Shown in pieces: positions 1 through 6,825 of a DNA stretch of 6,825 nt. The stretch covers positions 1-6,825 of the forward strand of contig JAFPLG010000023.1 in assembly GCA_017402895.1 (NCBI GenBank), read 5' to 3'. The notes under the pieces are model-generated. The model saw nothing but the letters and a program-made list of their open reading frames with translations, was not told the DNA's origin and made no database searches. Made by a program: the position numbers and the translations under genes. Numbering within the stretch: position 1 is the first letter of the stretch; each line of letters begins with the position of its first letter. The DNA comes from Paludibacteraceae bacterium (GTDB taxonomy: Bacteria; Bacteroidota; Bacteroidia; Bacteroidales; Paludibacteraceae).

Positions 1-1046
1 GCAATGGCAATCAGGGTCATGTTGTGGTCCTTCTCAAAGGTCGTATCACCCATGCATTTGTGAATCAGGCTGCTATTCAGCGCGACATAGGCTGTGCGCA
101 ACTGACGGTCCTTATTCGCCTCATCCTTGGAGAACACCGGGTGATCGGCGTTTACAAAGCCGTGTGTCTTCTTGAGGTCGAGCAGTTCGTCAATCTGCCC
201 GGCAAAGACCAGTCGGTCGCCACCCATAATCGGTTCGTCGTCTGGCACAGGCGAGAGGACTTCGTCGAAATGAATCACCTCGATCAATCGGCCGCCACGG
301 ATATCCTTCAGTCCGGCATCTATGATGCGTTTGCCGATATTCGGGTTGTCGGCCGGTACGAGCAGTTCGAGTGTATATTCCGAAGTGTCTTCGAATACCT
401 CTTCCGGGGCCTTACGGTCGGGCAAGAGACGACGCATCGCGATGACACTCAGCACGCCTATGGCGAGGCAGAACAGACCCGGAATGGTTGTTGCCAGCAC
501 ATTCATAGCCGTGCCAGTCTGGTCGGAATACAGACCGGATATAATCAAGTTAGGAGGCGTACCGATCAACGTACACACACCACCCATACCCGAGGCATAA
601 CTCAACGGAATGAGCAGCTTAGAGGGCGATACACCCAGTTTCTTTGACCACATCTTCACAATACCCACAAACAGCGCCACCACCGTCGTGTTGCTCAGAA
701 ACGAACTCAATGCGGCTACGGGTAGCATCAGACGCACTACAGCGCCTTTGTACGATTTAGGATGCCCCAGCAGGTTCTTTACGATCCACTGCAGCACGCC
801 CGTATGGGTCAATCCTGCTACGACTACAAACAGCACGCCAATAACGATGACCGAGGTGCTACTGAAGCCCGAGAAGGCTTCCTTGGCGTCCAACACACCG
901 GTGACAAACAGGATTGCGATTGCGCCCAGAAAGACCAGGTCGGAGCGCAGCTTGGTAAACAGCAGCACCGTGAACATCGTCAGCACCGTGACGATCGTGA
1001 TCCACGCATGAATACTAAATCCCAAAAACATCAATTCATTTTCCAT
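1..1046 (-). CDS. SLC13/DASS-family anion:sodium symporter-type permease with TrkA-C (RCK_C) domains, 3' end outside window
   Basis: Reading leftward from the ATG at 1046-1044, the frame stays open to the window edge and gives 348 residues with no stop, so the C-terminal part is missing. Hydrophobic segments lie near residues 12-31, 36-52, 64-85, 103-118, 145-170 and 184-204. Two family marks are visible: SNT at 118-120 in the first helical-hairpin region, and GTPPN at 162-166. In SLC13/DASS transporters such motifs help bind sodium and the carboxylate or sulfate substrate. Residues about 223-293 form a soluble TrkA-C (RCK_C) domain, and a second begins near 315. Permeases with this layout are usually around 600 residues and continue with a second membrane half, so roughly 40% is probably off the window. 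It acts in the inner membrane, probably importing a divalent anion; the substrate (sulfate, dicarboxylate or other) cannot be told. The start at 1046 is preferred over Met6 because it gives the full N-terminus and directly abuts the heptamer array. It lies 67 bp downstream of the TamB-Omp85 gene, so it may share that transcript, but no functional link is evident. Confidence 0.93.
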   Translation of the reverse strand, partial: MENELMFLGFSIHAWITIVTVLTMFTVLLFTKLRSDLVFLGAIAILFVTGVLDAKEAFSGFSSTSVIVIGVLFVVVAGLTHTGVLQWIVKNLLGHPKSYKGAVVRLMLPVAALSSFLSNTTVVALFVGIVKMWSKKLGVSPSKLLIPLSYASGMGGVCTLIGTPPNLIISGLYSDQTGTAMNVLATTIPGLFCLAIGVLSVIAMRRLLPDRKAPEEVFEDTSEYTLELLVPADNPNIGKRIIDAGLKDIRGGRLIEVIHFDEVLSPVPDDEPIMGGDRLVFAGQIDELLDLKKTHGFVNADHPVFSKDEANKDRQLRTAYVALNSSLIHKCMGDTTFEKDHNMTLIAI

Positions 1047-1047
1047 A

Positions 1048-1110
1048 TGTCAATTATCAACTTTCACTTTTCACCTTTCAATTTTCACCTTTCACCTTTC
1101 ACCTTTTACC
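1048..1110 (-). repeat. Nine-unit heptamer tandem array (GGTGAAA type) filling the intergenic gap
   Basis: On the minus strand this stretch divides without gap or slip into nine 7-bp units. Unit 1 (1110-1104) is GGTAAAA; units 2, 3, 4 and 6 are GGTGAAA; unit 5 is ATTGAAA; unit 7 is AGTGAAA; unit 8 is GTTGATA; unit 9 is ATTGACA. Only 3 bp separate it from the stop codon of the fusion gene and 1 bp from the ATG of the SLC13 gene, so it makes up nearly the whole 67-bp gap. The units decay toward the downstream start codon. Each GGTGAAA unit joined to the previous one gives AAAGGTGA, which resembles a Shine-Dalgarno core. A role in translation initiation or transcript processing is speculation. 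No Bacteroidota promoter of the TTTG / TAnnTTTG type is visible here. Confidence 0.9.
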
Positions 1111-1113
1111 TCG

Positions 1114-4100
1114 TTAAAACGGGTATCCTATACCGAAGTTGACGCGTATGGCGTCGAGAGCGGACGGGATATTATAGTAGGCAGTGATCGGTTGCGTCTT
1201 GTCGGGTTGCCAGGTCTTCTTATCGTACTTATAGGTCTGGTACGGTGCGTGGATAGCCACACCGATATCCAGACGGATAACCAGTCCGTCCAGGTCCAGA
1301 CGCAGGCCGGCACCAGTGCCCAGAGCTATCTGCTTCAATAGATCCGGATTGTTGTACAGGCCGTCGTAGAGTTCGTCGCGCAGCTGGAGTTGCTCTTTGT
1401 AGTCGGTAATACCGGCCGCCTTGAACAGGTCCGCACCGCTGTACCAGTTCCATACGTTACCGGCATCGAGGAAGGCGGCACCGTAGAGTTTCCATACAAT
1501 CGGGAAGCGTAGCTCCAGGTTAGCCTCCAGTTTGACATCGCCGGAATGGAAGAAGTTCTGGTTGTACTTTTCGCTATAGAAGTTACCCGGTCCGTAGGCA
1601 TAGGGCGAAGCACCGCGCATGTTGTTGGGTCCGCCGGCATAGAAGCCTTCGGAGAGCGGTGCGGCATACGAGTTTCCGAGCGGTATGTTGGCGCCGGCAT
1701 AGAGGCGCGTAGCGATGCACACTTGGTCGGTGAAATTGAACTTATTCATTAGTTCAACATTCATCTTGACGAACTGGTTGAAGGTGACCGAACCGAGTTT
1801 TTTGTCCGGTTCATCCCATTTATGGCCAAACAGGCAGAAAAGGCCGTTCAGGATATTACCCGACTCCTTGATGCCCACTTCAAACAGGGTGTTGACGGCC
1901 CGTTTGGCGCGATAGTCGTTGTAGGTGAAGGTATAGCCTATCGAGGGCACGAACTCATTGCCGGCGATCACTTTGATCAGTTGCGGGTACTCGGCTGCTT
2001 TGTTCAATAGGCTATCCGACTCGGCCCGCATCATCACCACGGAGAGCGAGAAAGGCGTGAAGGCATGGGTGATATAGCGCGTAGAGTGGATGAAATACGT
2101 GAACGAACCGGTCAGTTTGTGCACACCGTATCCACCGGCGATATTCTCATACTGGTAGCCCAGCATATAACGCGTATCACCATCCGGGTTGTTCTCTCCC
2201 GTCCAGTGCAGGTACGGGAAGACGAGGGATGCGTTGAGGCCGAACTTGTAGGTGTCGGTCTTCTTTGGATCACCGGGATGGCGATTGCGCAGCGCCCAGT
2301 AGTAGGCGCCGTTGCCCTTGAGCGTAAAGGTCTCGCCATGGCCCATCAGGTTGCGGATAGAGGACTTGAGGGTCAGGTCCGGACCGATACTATTGTTCGA
2401 ACGATAAGCCACACCGGCATCGGCAGTGAGGCTGTAGACTCGTGAGATACTATCGCCTCGGTAGACTTCCTTGCGACGCCAGTCTTTGGTTGCGCGTACG
2501 CCAAGGCCGGTCTTGTAGAGTTCACCCTCGAGCACGTTGTTATAGTCGCGGTCGGCAAAGGCACGCAAGAGCACGTCGCCGTCCTTAGTCAGTTTGTATT
2601 CGGCCGATAGATTGCTCAAGAGTCCGCTGGTCTGGTTGACCTCGGGGTTGTCGGTCAGCGTAGAACCGATAGTGATGCGGAAGCGGTCCTTGAAGAACGA
2701 CTTGCTGATGGTGATATTCATGTCGTTGGTCTTACCGCCGGCATGCTCGGTCTGGGCGTTGCTGAAGTCGATATCCACCACCTTGCCTGCCTTGGAATTA
2801 GCCAGTGCGGCATTGATACGGCTATTGATGATAGCCGACAATGCATAGCCGTCCTGATGCTGCGCCTCATTGCTCTCGCCTACGTACATACCTGTTGCCA
2901 GCAGCGTAGCTGCCAGTCCCTCGCGCGTCTCTTCGTCCAGCGAAGCGAGTTCGTGGGTGATGGTCTCGTCGTCCGGGGCTTCCAGGAAGAAGCCAAGCGT
3001 CTTCAGTCCGATGGAATCGACCACTCCGTTCACCCGCACACCGGTTCGGAAGTCCACACGTCGGGTCTCTTCGCCCTGGGACTGCACATCGGCTTTCACC
3101 TTCTGAGAGGCTGAGACATGGAGCCGTGTTCGGCCGATGGGACCATTGAAAGCAACGTAGCTGCCGGAGTCTACACGGAACGGCATGATAGGATAAGCCT
3201 TAGGCGAATAGCGGACGAATCCCTCATCCACGTTGATCTGTCCACCCAGACTGAGCGGTTCATTCTCGGCTAAGTCATAGCGCACACGGACCGTACCATG
3301 CGGACGGACTTGCGCCAGGTTCTTCTTATCGATAGGATACGTGATATCGGTTACCGGCAGTAGGGTCACATCTACGTCCGCAACGATTTTATCGAGCGGT
3401 CCGGTCACGGTGCCACGGATATCGGTAGCTAGATCGCCATAGACGGGTATCGAACCATTCTTCTCCAGTTTGGCGGGGGCAAAACTATCCGCCCGGAGCG
3501 TGACGTCCAGCAGCATGGTGTTTAGATTCAGACCGCCGTTCAAGGCGATGTAGGTGCTGTCGGCACCATAGATAGGAAGTCCGTTGAAATCGACCTTATT
3601 ATGCTGCATCACGATAGGCGTCTCGCCCAGACTGAGTTGCACGTTATAGGGTTTATATAGTGCCGACACCCGGAGCGGCAGCACTTCGGCCGAGAGGTCG
3701 AGTTGCGAGGGCAGTCCGTCGGCTGTAGCTCTGGCACGTACCGTACCGCTCAAGTCCAAATCGGCCATCCGGATAATACTGTCTGCCAAGTCGAGCGGCA
3801 GGTCGTCGAGTTGCACATCGGCCTTGATGGCATTGGCATGGAGTGCGGACGGAGAGACATCGATATCCACGCACCGACTCCCCAGGTCCATCTCACCAAA
3901 TCGCAGGTCATCCATCGTCAGTCGGCCCGCACCGCTCACGTTATTTCCTTTTCTCACCAGGTCGAACCATAGGTTGGCATCCGTACGGAGTCCGTGGAGC
4001 GACATAGCGCCATCGGTGACTCGACTATCCGCTGTGAGCGAAGCGTTGGTACTACCCTCCCTCATCGCAATTCGCAGACCGGCACGGGCGGCAGGCAGAC

Positions 4101-6132
4101 GCAATGCTGTGCTGTCCTCCGGATGTTCGATATCGGGAATAGATGCATCCACGGCTAGGTTCGTGCGTGCTGCATCGGAACTGAGGGCAAGATCCACCTC
4201 GTTGATATCCAAGCCCGTTCCATCGATGATATGCTGGATCGGACTGCCTTTGCGGAGGGATATATTGGCTGTGAGGTCAGGAATGAGGCGGCGTAGGTAG
4301 TCGAGTTGCGTTAAGTCGCGCAGCGAGGTAATAGCCGCTATTCGAGCGGTGTCATTTACGGCCTTCAGCAGCGGGGGCAGTTGGTCCACCAGCGTCAACA
4401 CATGCATAGGGCTCGTCATGTTGGCTGTCAATCCTTCGGTAGAAAGATCGAGCGAGGTGGCCTGAGCGGTTGCGAAGTCGAGTGTCAGGTGATCTACGGC
4501 GTACTTCTCACCAGATACATCGGCCTCTACATCCGTCATGTCGGAATGCAGGTCCACTTGCATCTTCCGTGGCGTCATGAAGTCCGTTACGCGGAACAGA
4601 TGGTCGGTCTGAGCTTTAGCCATTAGCCCTTCGCCTTTCATCGTTATAGGTAGGTGAAGCGTACCGCTGGCCGTCTGCATCGTGGCTGTCAGGTCGAGGT
4701 CGGTGCCCGAGACATCGATATTATCGTAACGTCCTTCGGAGAGGTGGACAAGCGAGTGGAGGTTGACTTGCATCCGCTCCGGTGTCAGGAAGTCCGCTAC
4801 GCGGAAGGTATGGTCGGTCTGAGCTTTAGCCATTAGCCCTTCGCCTTTCATCATTATAGGTAGGTGAAGCGTTCCGTTCACTGTCTTCTTGGCAAGGGTA
4901 GCCTGGAGTTGGAGTCCGGAGGCATCTATGTTGTCGTAGCGGCACTCACGCATAGAGAGTCGCACCCTACTCTTCATTGCCGGGGAGTGGATGTCTATTC
5001 CCTGTCCCTCGGCATGGAGCGTGCCCGAGAGCGCCGCATCCGGGCTCTTCGGCATGAATGCCCGCAGGTTGACACGCCGTATGTCGGCATCGATATCATA
5101 GGCCTCGTCGTCGATATCGTAGTAGCCCTCCACGTGAACCATCGAGCCTTTGTAGGCGGCATCACCGACCACGTCCGCACGCATTGATTCCAGGTTCATG
5201 GCTACGGACGAGAGGTCGGCTTGAACACCCATACTGTCCGAACGGGTATGCAGGTCACGGCTGGTGATGAGGTTTTTGTCCAGGTCCACACGGGCTTCTC
5301 CGTAGAGTGTGTCGATCGGCAGGTTCAGTTTATCGAGCACCAGCGATGCACCGCCTATATCCAGACGGCGTGCATCGTATAGATTGCCGCCCACGTCGGC
5401 CAGCACATTGGTTGACAGACTCTTGGTGCGAATATGCAGTCCCAGCGGATTGAGCGCAAAATGGATATTCCTTAGTTCACCATCCGGTACGTCGAAAGCC
5501 ATCAGAAGAGGCGTCGTGTCCTGGGCCGTAGTGTCCGGCGGCGTCTCCCGCAAGTCAATACCCACATAGGCATCGTTGAGACGCAGTCCATGCAGCGGAT
5601 ATTGGCCACGGGCGATGACCAGTTCCGGACTATGAACCGACAGATGACCGACGATGGCATCAATACCAACGGAAGCTATCATACTATCGGAATGGAAAGT
5701 CGCCTCGTCCAGTTGCAAGGTATCTACTACGATCGGCAGAGCGAGGAAGTCTGAATCCCGGAAACGGAATGCAGAAGTCTTTGCGAGAGCGCTGAGGCGC
5801 AGAGTGCGAGCGCACAGCAGCGTATCTTGCCCGCGGTGACCGACAAAGAGGCTGTCGATGCTTATCCGTAGGGGCAAGTCCTCTTGGCCCTTGTACGCTC
5901 GGTATAGCACCATTGGCGAATGGTGGAATGGCGATAGATAGATATCACCAATGTCTATATCCATGCCCGTCTGCTCACGCGCGATAGAAAGGCCTTTCTC
6001 CAGGGCTGCCTGGCGAAGGGAAGGCACATAGAGCACGCATCCTACTGCCACGAGCAGCAGGATTACGAGTCCCAATAAACCGCCTACAACGCCTACGGGA
6101 ATCTTCCAGAGAAGGGACTTACCTTTCACCAT
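1114..6132 (-). CDS. TamB-Omp85 fusion: inner-membrane-anchored TamB-like bridge with C-terminal TamA/BamA-type outer-membrane barrel
   Basis: The protein has 1672 residues (ATG 6132-6130, TAA 1116-1114). Residues 1-9 are basic and about 10-36 form one hydrophobic helix, read as an uncleaved inner-membrane anchor as in TamB/AsmA-like proteins. Residues about 40-850 are alternating short beta strands typical of the beta-taco groove that carries lipids across the periplasm. They include a 70-residue tandem repeat at 397-536. Residues about 850-1217 match the TamB C-terminal domain (DUF490), with signature stretches near LEAPDDETI (1050-1058) and LLATGMY (1077-1083). Residues about 1230-1672 match the Omp85 surface-antigen barrel. 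The loop-6 region is at 1497-1516 (FYAGG, then MRGA at 1505-1508 where [VI]RG plus an aromatic is usual), and the strands LEANLELRFP and FLDAGNVW follow. The C-terminus is GIGYPF, with the terminal aromatic expected of an outer-membrane protein. TamB alone is usually about 1250-1500 residues and TamA carries POTRA domains; none is seen here. The known roles of the two halves are lipid transport to the outer membrane and outer-membrane protein insertion. One chain doing both is inference. The frame is continuous and the junction has no signal peptide. The start is set by the anchor directly following; the upstream gene ends 16 bp away. Confidence 0.95.
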   Translation of the reverse strand: MVKGKSLLWKIPVGVVGGLLGLVILLLVAVGCVLYVPSLRQAALEKGLSIAREQTGMDIDIGDIYLSPFHHSPMVLYRAYKGQEDLPLRISIDSLFVGHRGQDTLLCARTLRLSALAKTSAFRFRDSDFLALPIVVDTLQLDEATFHSDSMIASVGIDAIVGHLSVHSPELVIARGQYPLHGLRLNDAYVGIDLRETPPDTTAQDTTPLLMAFDVPDGELRNIHFALNPLGLHIRTKSLSTNVLADVGGNLYDARRLDIGGASLVLDKLNLPIDTLYGEARVDLDKNLITSRDLHTRSDSMGVQADLSSVAMNLESMRADVVGDAAYKGSMVHVEGYYDIDDEAYDIDADIRRVNLRAFMPKSPDAALSGTLHAEGQGIDIHSPAMKSRVRLSMRECRYDNIDASGLQLQATLAKKTVNGTLHLPIMMKGEGLMAKAQTDHTFRVADFLTPERMQVNLHSLVHLSEGRYDNIDVSGTDLDLTATMQTASGTLHLPITMKGEGLMAKAQTDHLFRVTDFMTPRKMQVDLHSDMTDVEADVSGEKYAVDHLTLDFATAQATSLDLSTEGLTANMTSPMHVLTLVDQLPPLLKAVNDTARIAAITSLRDLTQLDYLRRLIPDLTANISLRKGSPIQHIIDGTGLDINEVDLALSSDAARTNLAVDASIPDIEHPEDSTALRLPAARAGLRIAMREGSTNASLTADSRVTDGAMSLHGLRTDANLWFDLVRKGNNVSGAGRLTMDDLRFGEMDLGSRCVDIDVSPSALHANAIKADVQLDDLPLDLADSIIRMADLDLSGTVRARATADGLPSQLDLSAEVLPLRVSALYKPYNVQLSLGETPIVMQHNKVDFNGLPIYGADSTYIALNGGLNLNTMLLDVTLRADSFAPAKLEKNGSIPVYGDLATDIRGTVTGPLDKIVADVDVTLLPVTDITYPIDKKNLAQVRPHGTVRVRYDLAENEPLSLGGQINVDEGFVRYSPKAYPIMPFRVDSGSYVAFNGPIGRTRLHVSASQKVKADVQSQGEETRRVDFRTGVRVNGVVDSIGLKTLGFFLEAPDDETITHELASLDEETREGLAATLLATGMYVGESNEAQHQDGYALSAIINSRINAALANSKAGKVVDIDFSNAQTEHAGGKTNDMNITISKSFFKDRFRITIGSTLTDNPEVNQTSGLLSNLSAEYKLTKDGDVLLRAFADRDYNNVLEGELYKTGLGVRATKDWRRKEVYRGDSISRVYSLTADAGVAYRSNNSIGPDLTLKSSIRNLMGHGETFTLKGNGAYYWALRNRHPGDPKKTDTYKFGLNASLVFPYLHWTGENNPDGDTRYMLGYQYENIAGGYGVHKLTGSFTYFIHSTRYITHAFTPFSLSVVMMRAESDSLLNKAAEYPQLIKVIAGNEFVPSIGYTFTYNDYRAKRAVNTLFEVGIKESGNILNGLFCLFGHKWDEPDKKLGSVTFNQFVKMNVELMNKFNFTDQVCIATRLYAGANIPLGNSYAAPLSEGFYAGGPNNMRGASPYAYGPGNFYSEKYNQNFFHSGDVKLEANLELRFPIVWKLYGAAFLDAGNVWNWYSGADLFKAAGITDYKEQLQLRDELYDGLYNNPDLLKQIALGTGAGLRLDLDGLVIRLDIGVAIHAPYQTYKYDKKTWQPDKTQPITAYYNIPSALDAIRVNFGIGYPF
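4525..4944 (-). repeat. Two tandem 70-residue (210-bp) repeats inside the TamB-like region
   Basis: Residues 397-466 and 467-536 of the fusion protein repeat with an exact period of 70 codons. Both copies carry RYDNID (398 and 468), GTLHLPI, then MKGEGLMAKAQTDH, then FRV.DF.TP and MQV.LHS. At DNA level, 4601-4662 and 4811-4872 match at 61 of 62 bases, including all but one third-position base, while the rest of each copy has diverged more. A degenerate third copy may follow near residues 540-588 (KYAVDHLTLD, LSTEGLTANM). Each unit probably adds a set of strands to the periplasmic beta groove. The near-identical core points to recent duplication or gene conversion. Confidence 0.88.
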
Positions 6133-6144
6133 TAGCCGTTAGCC
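6117..6144 (-). repeat. Four heptamer units spanning the start codon of the TamB-Omp85 gene
   Basis: Read on the minus strand, 6144-6117 is four in-register 7-bp units: GGCTAAC, GGCTAAT, GGTGAAA, GGTAAGT. The start codon is formed across the joint of units 2 and 3 (the AT of one plus the G of the next). The third unit is identical to the main unit of the array at 1048-1110 and encodes part of the first residues M-V-K-G-K. Together with a preceding AAAA run, the first two units make up nearly all of the 16-bp gap to the upstream gene. No strong Shine-Dalgarno site is present; an AAAAGG lies about 12-17 bases ahead of the ATG. Confidence 0.75.
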
Positions 6145-6148
6145 TTTT

Positions 6149-6825
6149 CTAGAAGCTACGTTGTACACCAATTTTCAGTCCATACAAACCGGGCGTAAAC
6201 TGGTTAGCAAGCAGATTACGCAGTTTACCGGAGAAGATAATCACATCGTTGGTAAACTCGGTGCGATCGGCATAGCAGAAGGCCGTACCACTGTAACCCA
6301 ACGAGAGGATCGAGAAGAATATCTGGAACGACTTCTTGCGGTTGAACTGATAGGTGATAACCGGCGATACCTGCGCACCGTAGATGACGCTATGCTTCAG
6401 TCCGTCGTAGTCTGTGCCTGCCACATTTCCGTCCGTCACGCGAGGAAACTCCATACCTGCGTACAGGTGGGCCTCGATCCATATACCTACTTTGTCGTTA
6501 AACAAAGTCTTAAGACGATAACGTCCATACGGCGTCACGTGCCAACTACCTTGTTGGATGCGCAAGTCGCTTGACTGTACCGATCCGTCCAGGGCTTCGT
6601 AGGAATAGGTAGAATACGTGTCTTGGTAACTACCACCAAAGCGCAAACCCAGATAGACGCGTTCCTTCAGACGCCAACCAATCTCAGGTTCTAGTGTGAT
6701 AGACCAGCCTTTTTCCTTGGTCTGATTACGTGTGTCGGAGTGGTAGTAGATGTCGAAATTGTAACCGTAGTAGAGTTTTTTCTTCCATTCGGGAACGGGT
6801 TTGAGACTGACTTGGGCAGCCATAC
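6149..6825 (-). CDS. Outer-membrane beta-barrel protein, 5' end outside window
   Basis: The frame is open from the right edge to a TAG at 6151-6149. The first Met in view (6823) is probably not the true start: the sequence M-A-A-Q-V-S-L looks like the end of a signal peptide, with cleavage likely just before A-Q or Q. The real start and hydrophobic signal core would then lie to the right of the window. The 224 visible residues have alternating polar and hydrophobic strands rich in Tyr and Gly, such as KLYYGYNFDIYY (16-27), then GWSITLEPEIGW, YLGLRFGGSY, VIYGAQVSPVITY and the last strand YGLKIGVQRSF. The C-terminal Phe is typical of proteins inserted by the BAM machinery. Size and pattern suggest a small barrel of about 8-10 strands; no specific family or ligand can be named. 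It ends 16 bp before the TamB-Omp85 gene, so the two are very likely in one operon. It may be a client or accessory of that protein, which is a guess from position only. Confidence 0.85.
   Translation of the reverse strand, partial: MAAQVSLKPVPEWKKKLYYGYNFDIYYHSDTRNQTKEKGWSITLEPEIGWRLKERVYLGLRFGGSYQDTYSTYSYEALDGSVQSSDLRIQQGSWHVTPYGRYRLKTLFNDKVGIWIEAHLYAGMEFPRVTDGNVAGTDYDGLKHSVIYGAQVSPVITYQFNRKKSFQIFFSILSLGYSGTAFCYADRTEFTNDVIIFSGKLRNLLANQFTPGLYGLKIGVQRSF

Noticed and set aside
24..647. 207-codon open frame on the plus strand, with others nearby at 322-600, 610-1011 and 762-1142
   Set aside because: They lie antisense to the SLC13 permease frame, which has clear family motifs and runs unbroken through the same bases. 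Their translations show no recognisable domain.
1047..1113. Short-repeat region considered as a CRISPR array or origin iterons
   Set aside because: Units are 7 bp with no spacers, sit between two co-directional genes, and there are no cas or replication genes in the window.
1115..1135. Possible intrinsic terminator at the end of the fusion gene (stem GGTAT/ATACC, 3-nt loop, followed by CGTTTTAA)
   Set aside because: The stem has only five A/T-rich base pairs and overlaps the last codons (GYPF and stop), and the T run is short. It is too weak to call.
3824..4300. 158-codon plus-strand open frame within the fusion gene, plus several similar ones between 1546 and 5839
   Set aside because: These are low-complexity Ser/Arg/His-rich antisense translations of the TamB-Omp85 gene. 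The minus-strand frame is continuous and recognisable over the whole stretch.
6025..6045. Possible lipobox AVGC at residues 29-32 of the fusion protein
   Set aside because: The -3 residue is Ala, the hydrophobic run continues past the Cys (VLYV), and TamB-type proteins normally keep this helix as an inner-membrane anchor. A lipoprotein reading is possible but weaker.

Overview
The window looks like chromosomal DNA from a member of the Bacteroidota, most likely Bacteroidales. This is inferred from three things: an outer-membrane beta-barrel protein, a TamB/Omp85 protein whose C-terminal sequence resembles Bacteroidales TamA/TamL barrels, and the absence of clear Shine-Dalgarno sites or sigma70-type promoters. 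G+C is roughly one half by eye. I cannot name a genus.

All supported genes lie on the minus strand, so transcription runs from the right edge to the left. In that order they are: (1) 6825-6149, a small outer-membrane beta-barrel protein whose start and signal peptide lie beyond the window; (2) 6132-1114, a 1672-residue protein in which a TamB-like periplasmic bridge is followed, in one uninterrupted frame, by an Omp85 (TamA/BamA-type) beta-barrel; (3) 1046-1, the first 348 residues of an SLC13/DASS-family permease with TrkA-C (RCK_C) domains, cut by the left edge. The gaps are 16 bp and 67 bp, so the first two genes are probably co-transcribed and the third may be. I saw no promoter or convincing terminator in either gap.

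The main point is gene 2. TamB (inner-membrane anchor, beta-taco groove) and TamA (outer-membrane Omp85 barrel with POTRA domains) are normally separate partners. Here they appear as one polypeptide with no POTRA domains. As predicted, a single chain would start in the inner membrane, cross the periplasm and end as a barrel in the outer membrane. It also holds a 70-residue tandem repeat whose core is almost identical at DNA level.

Both gene junctions carry arrays of 7-bp units related to GGTGAAA. One array fills the whole 67-bp gap after the fusion gene. The other runs across that gene's own start codon. Longer open frames on the plus strand are antisense shadows of these three genes and are not annotated.
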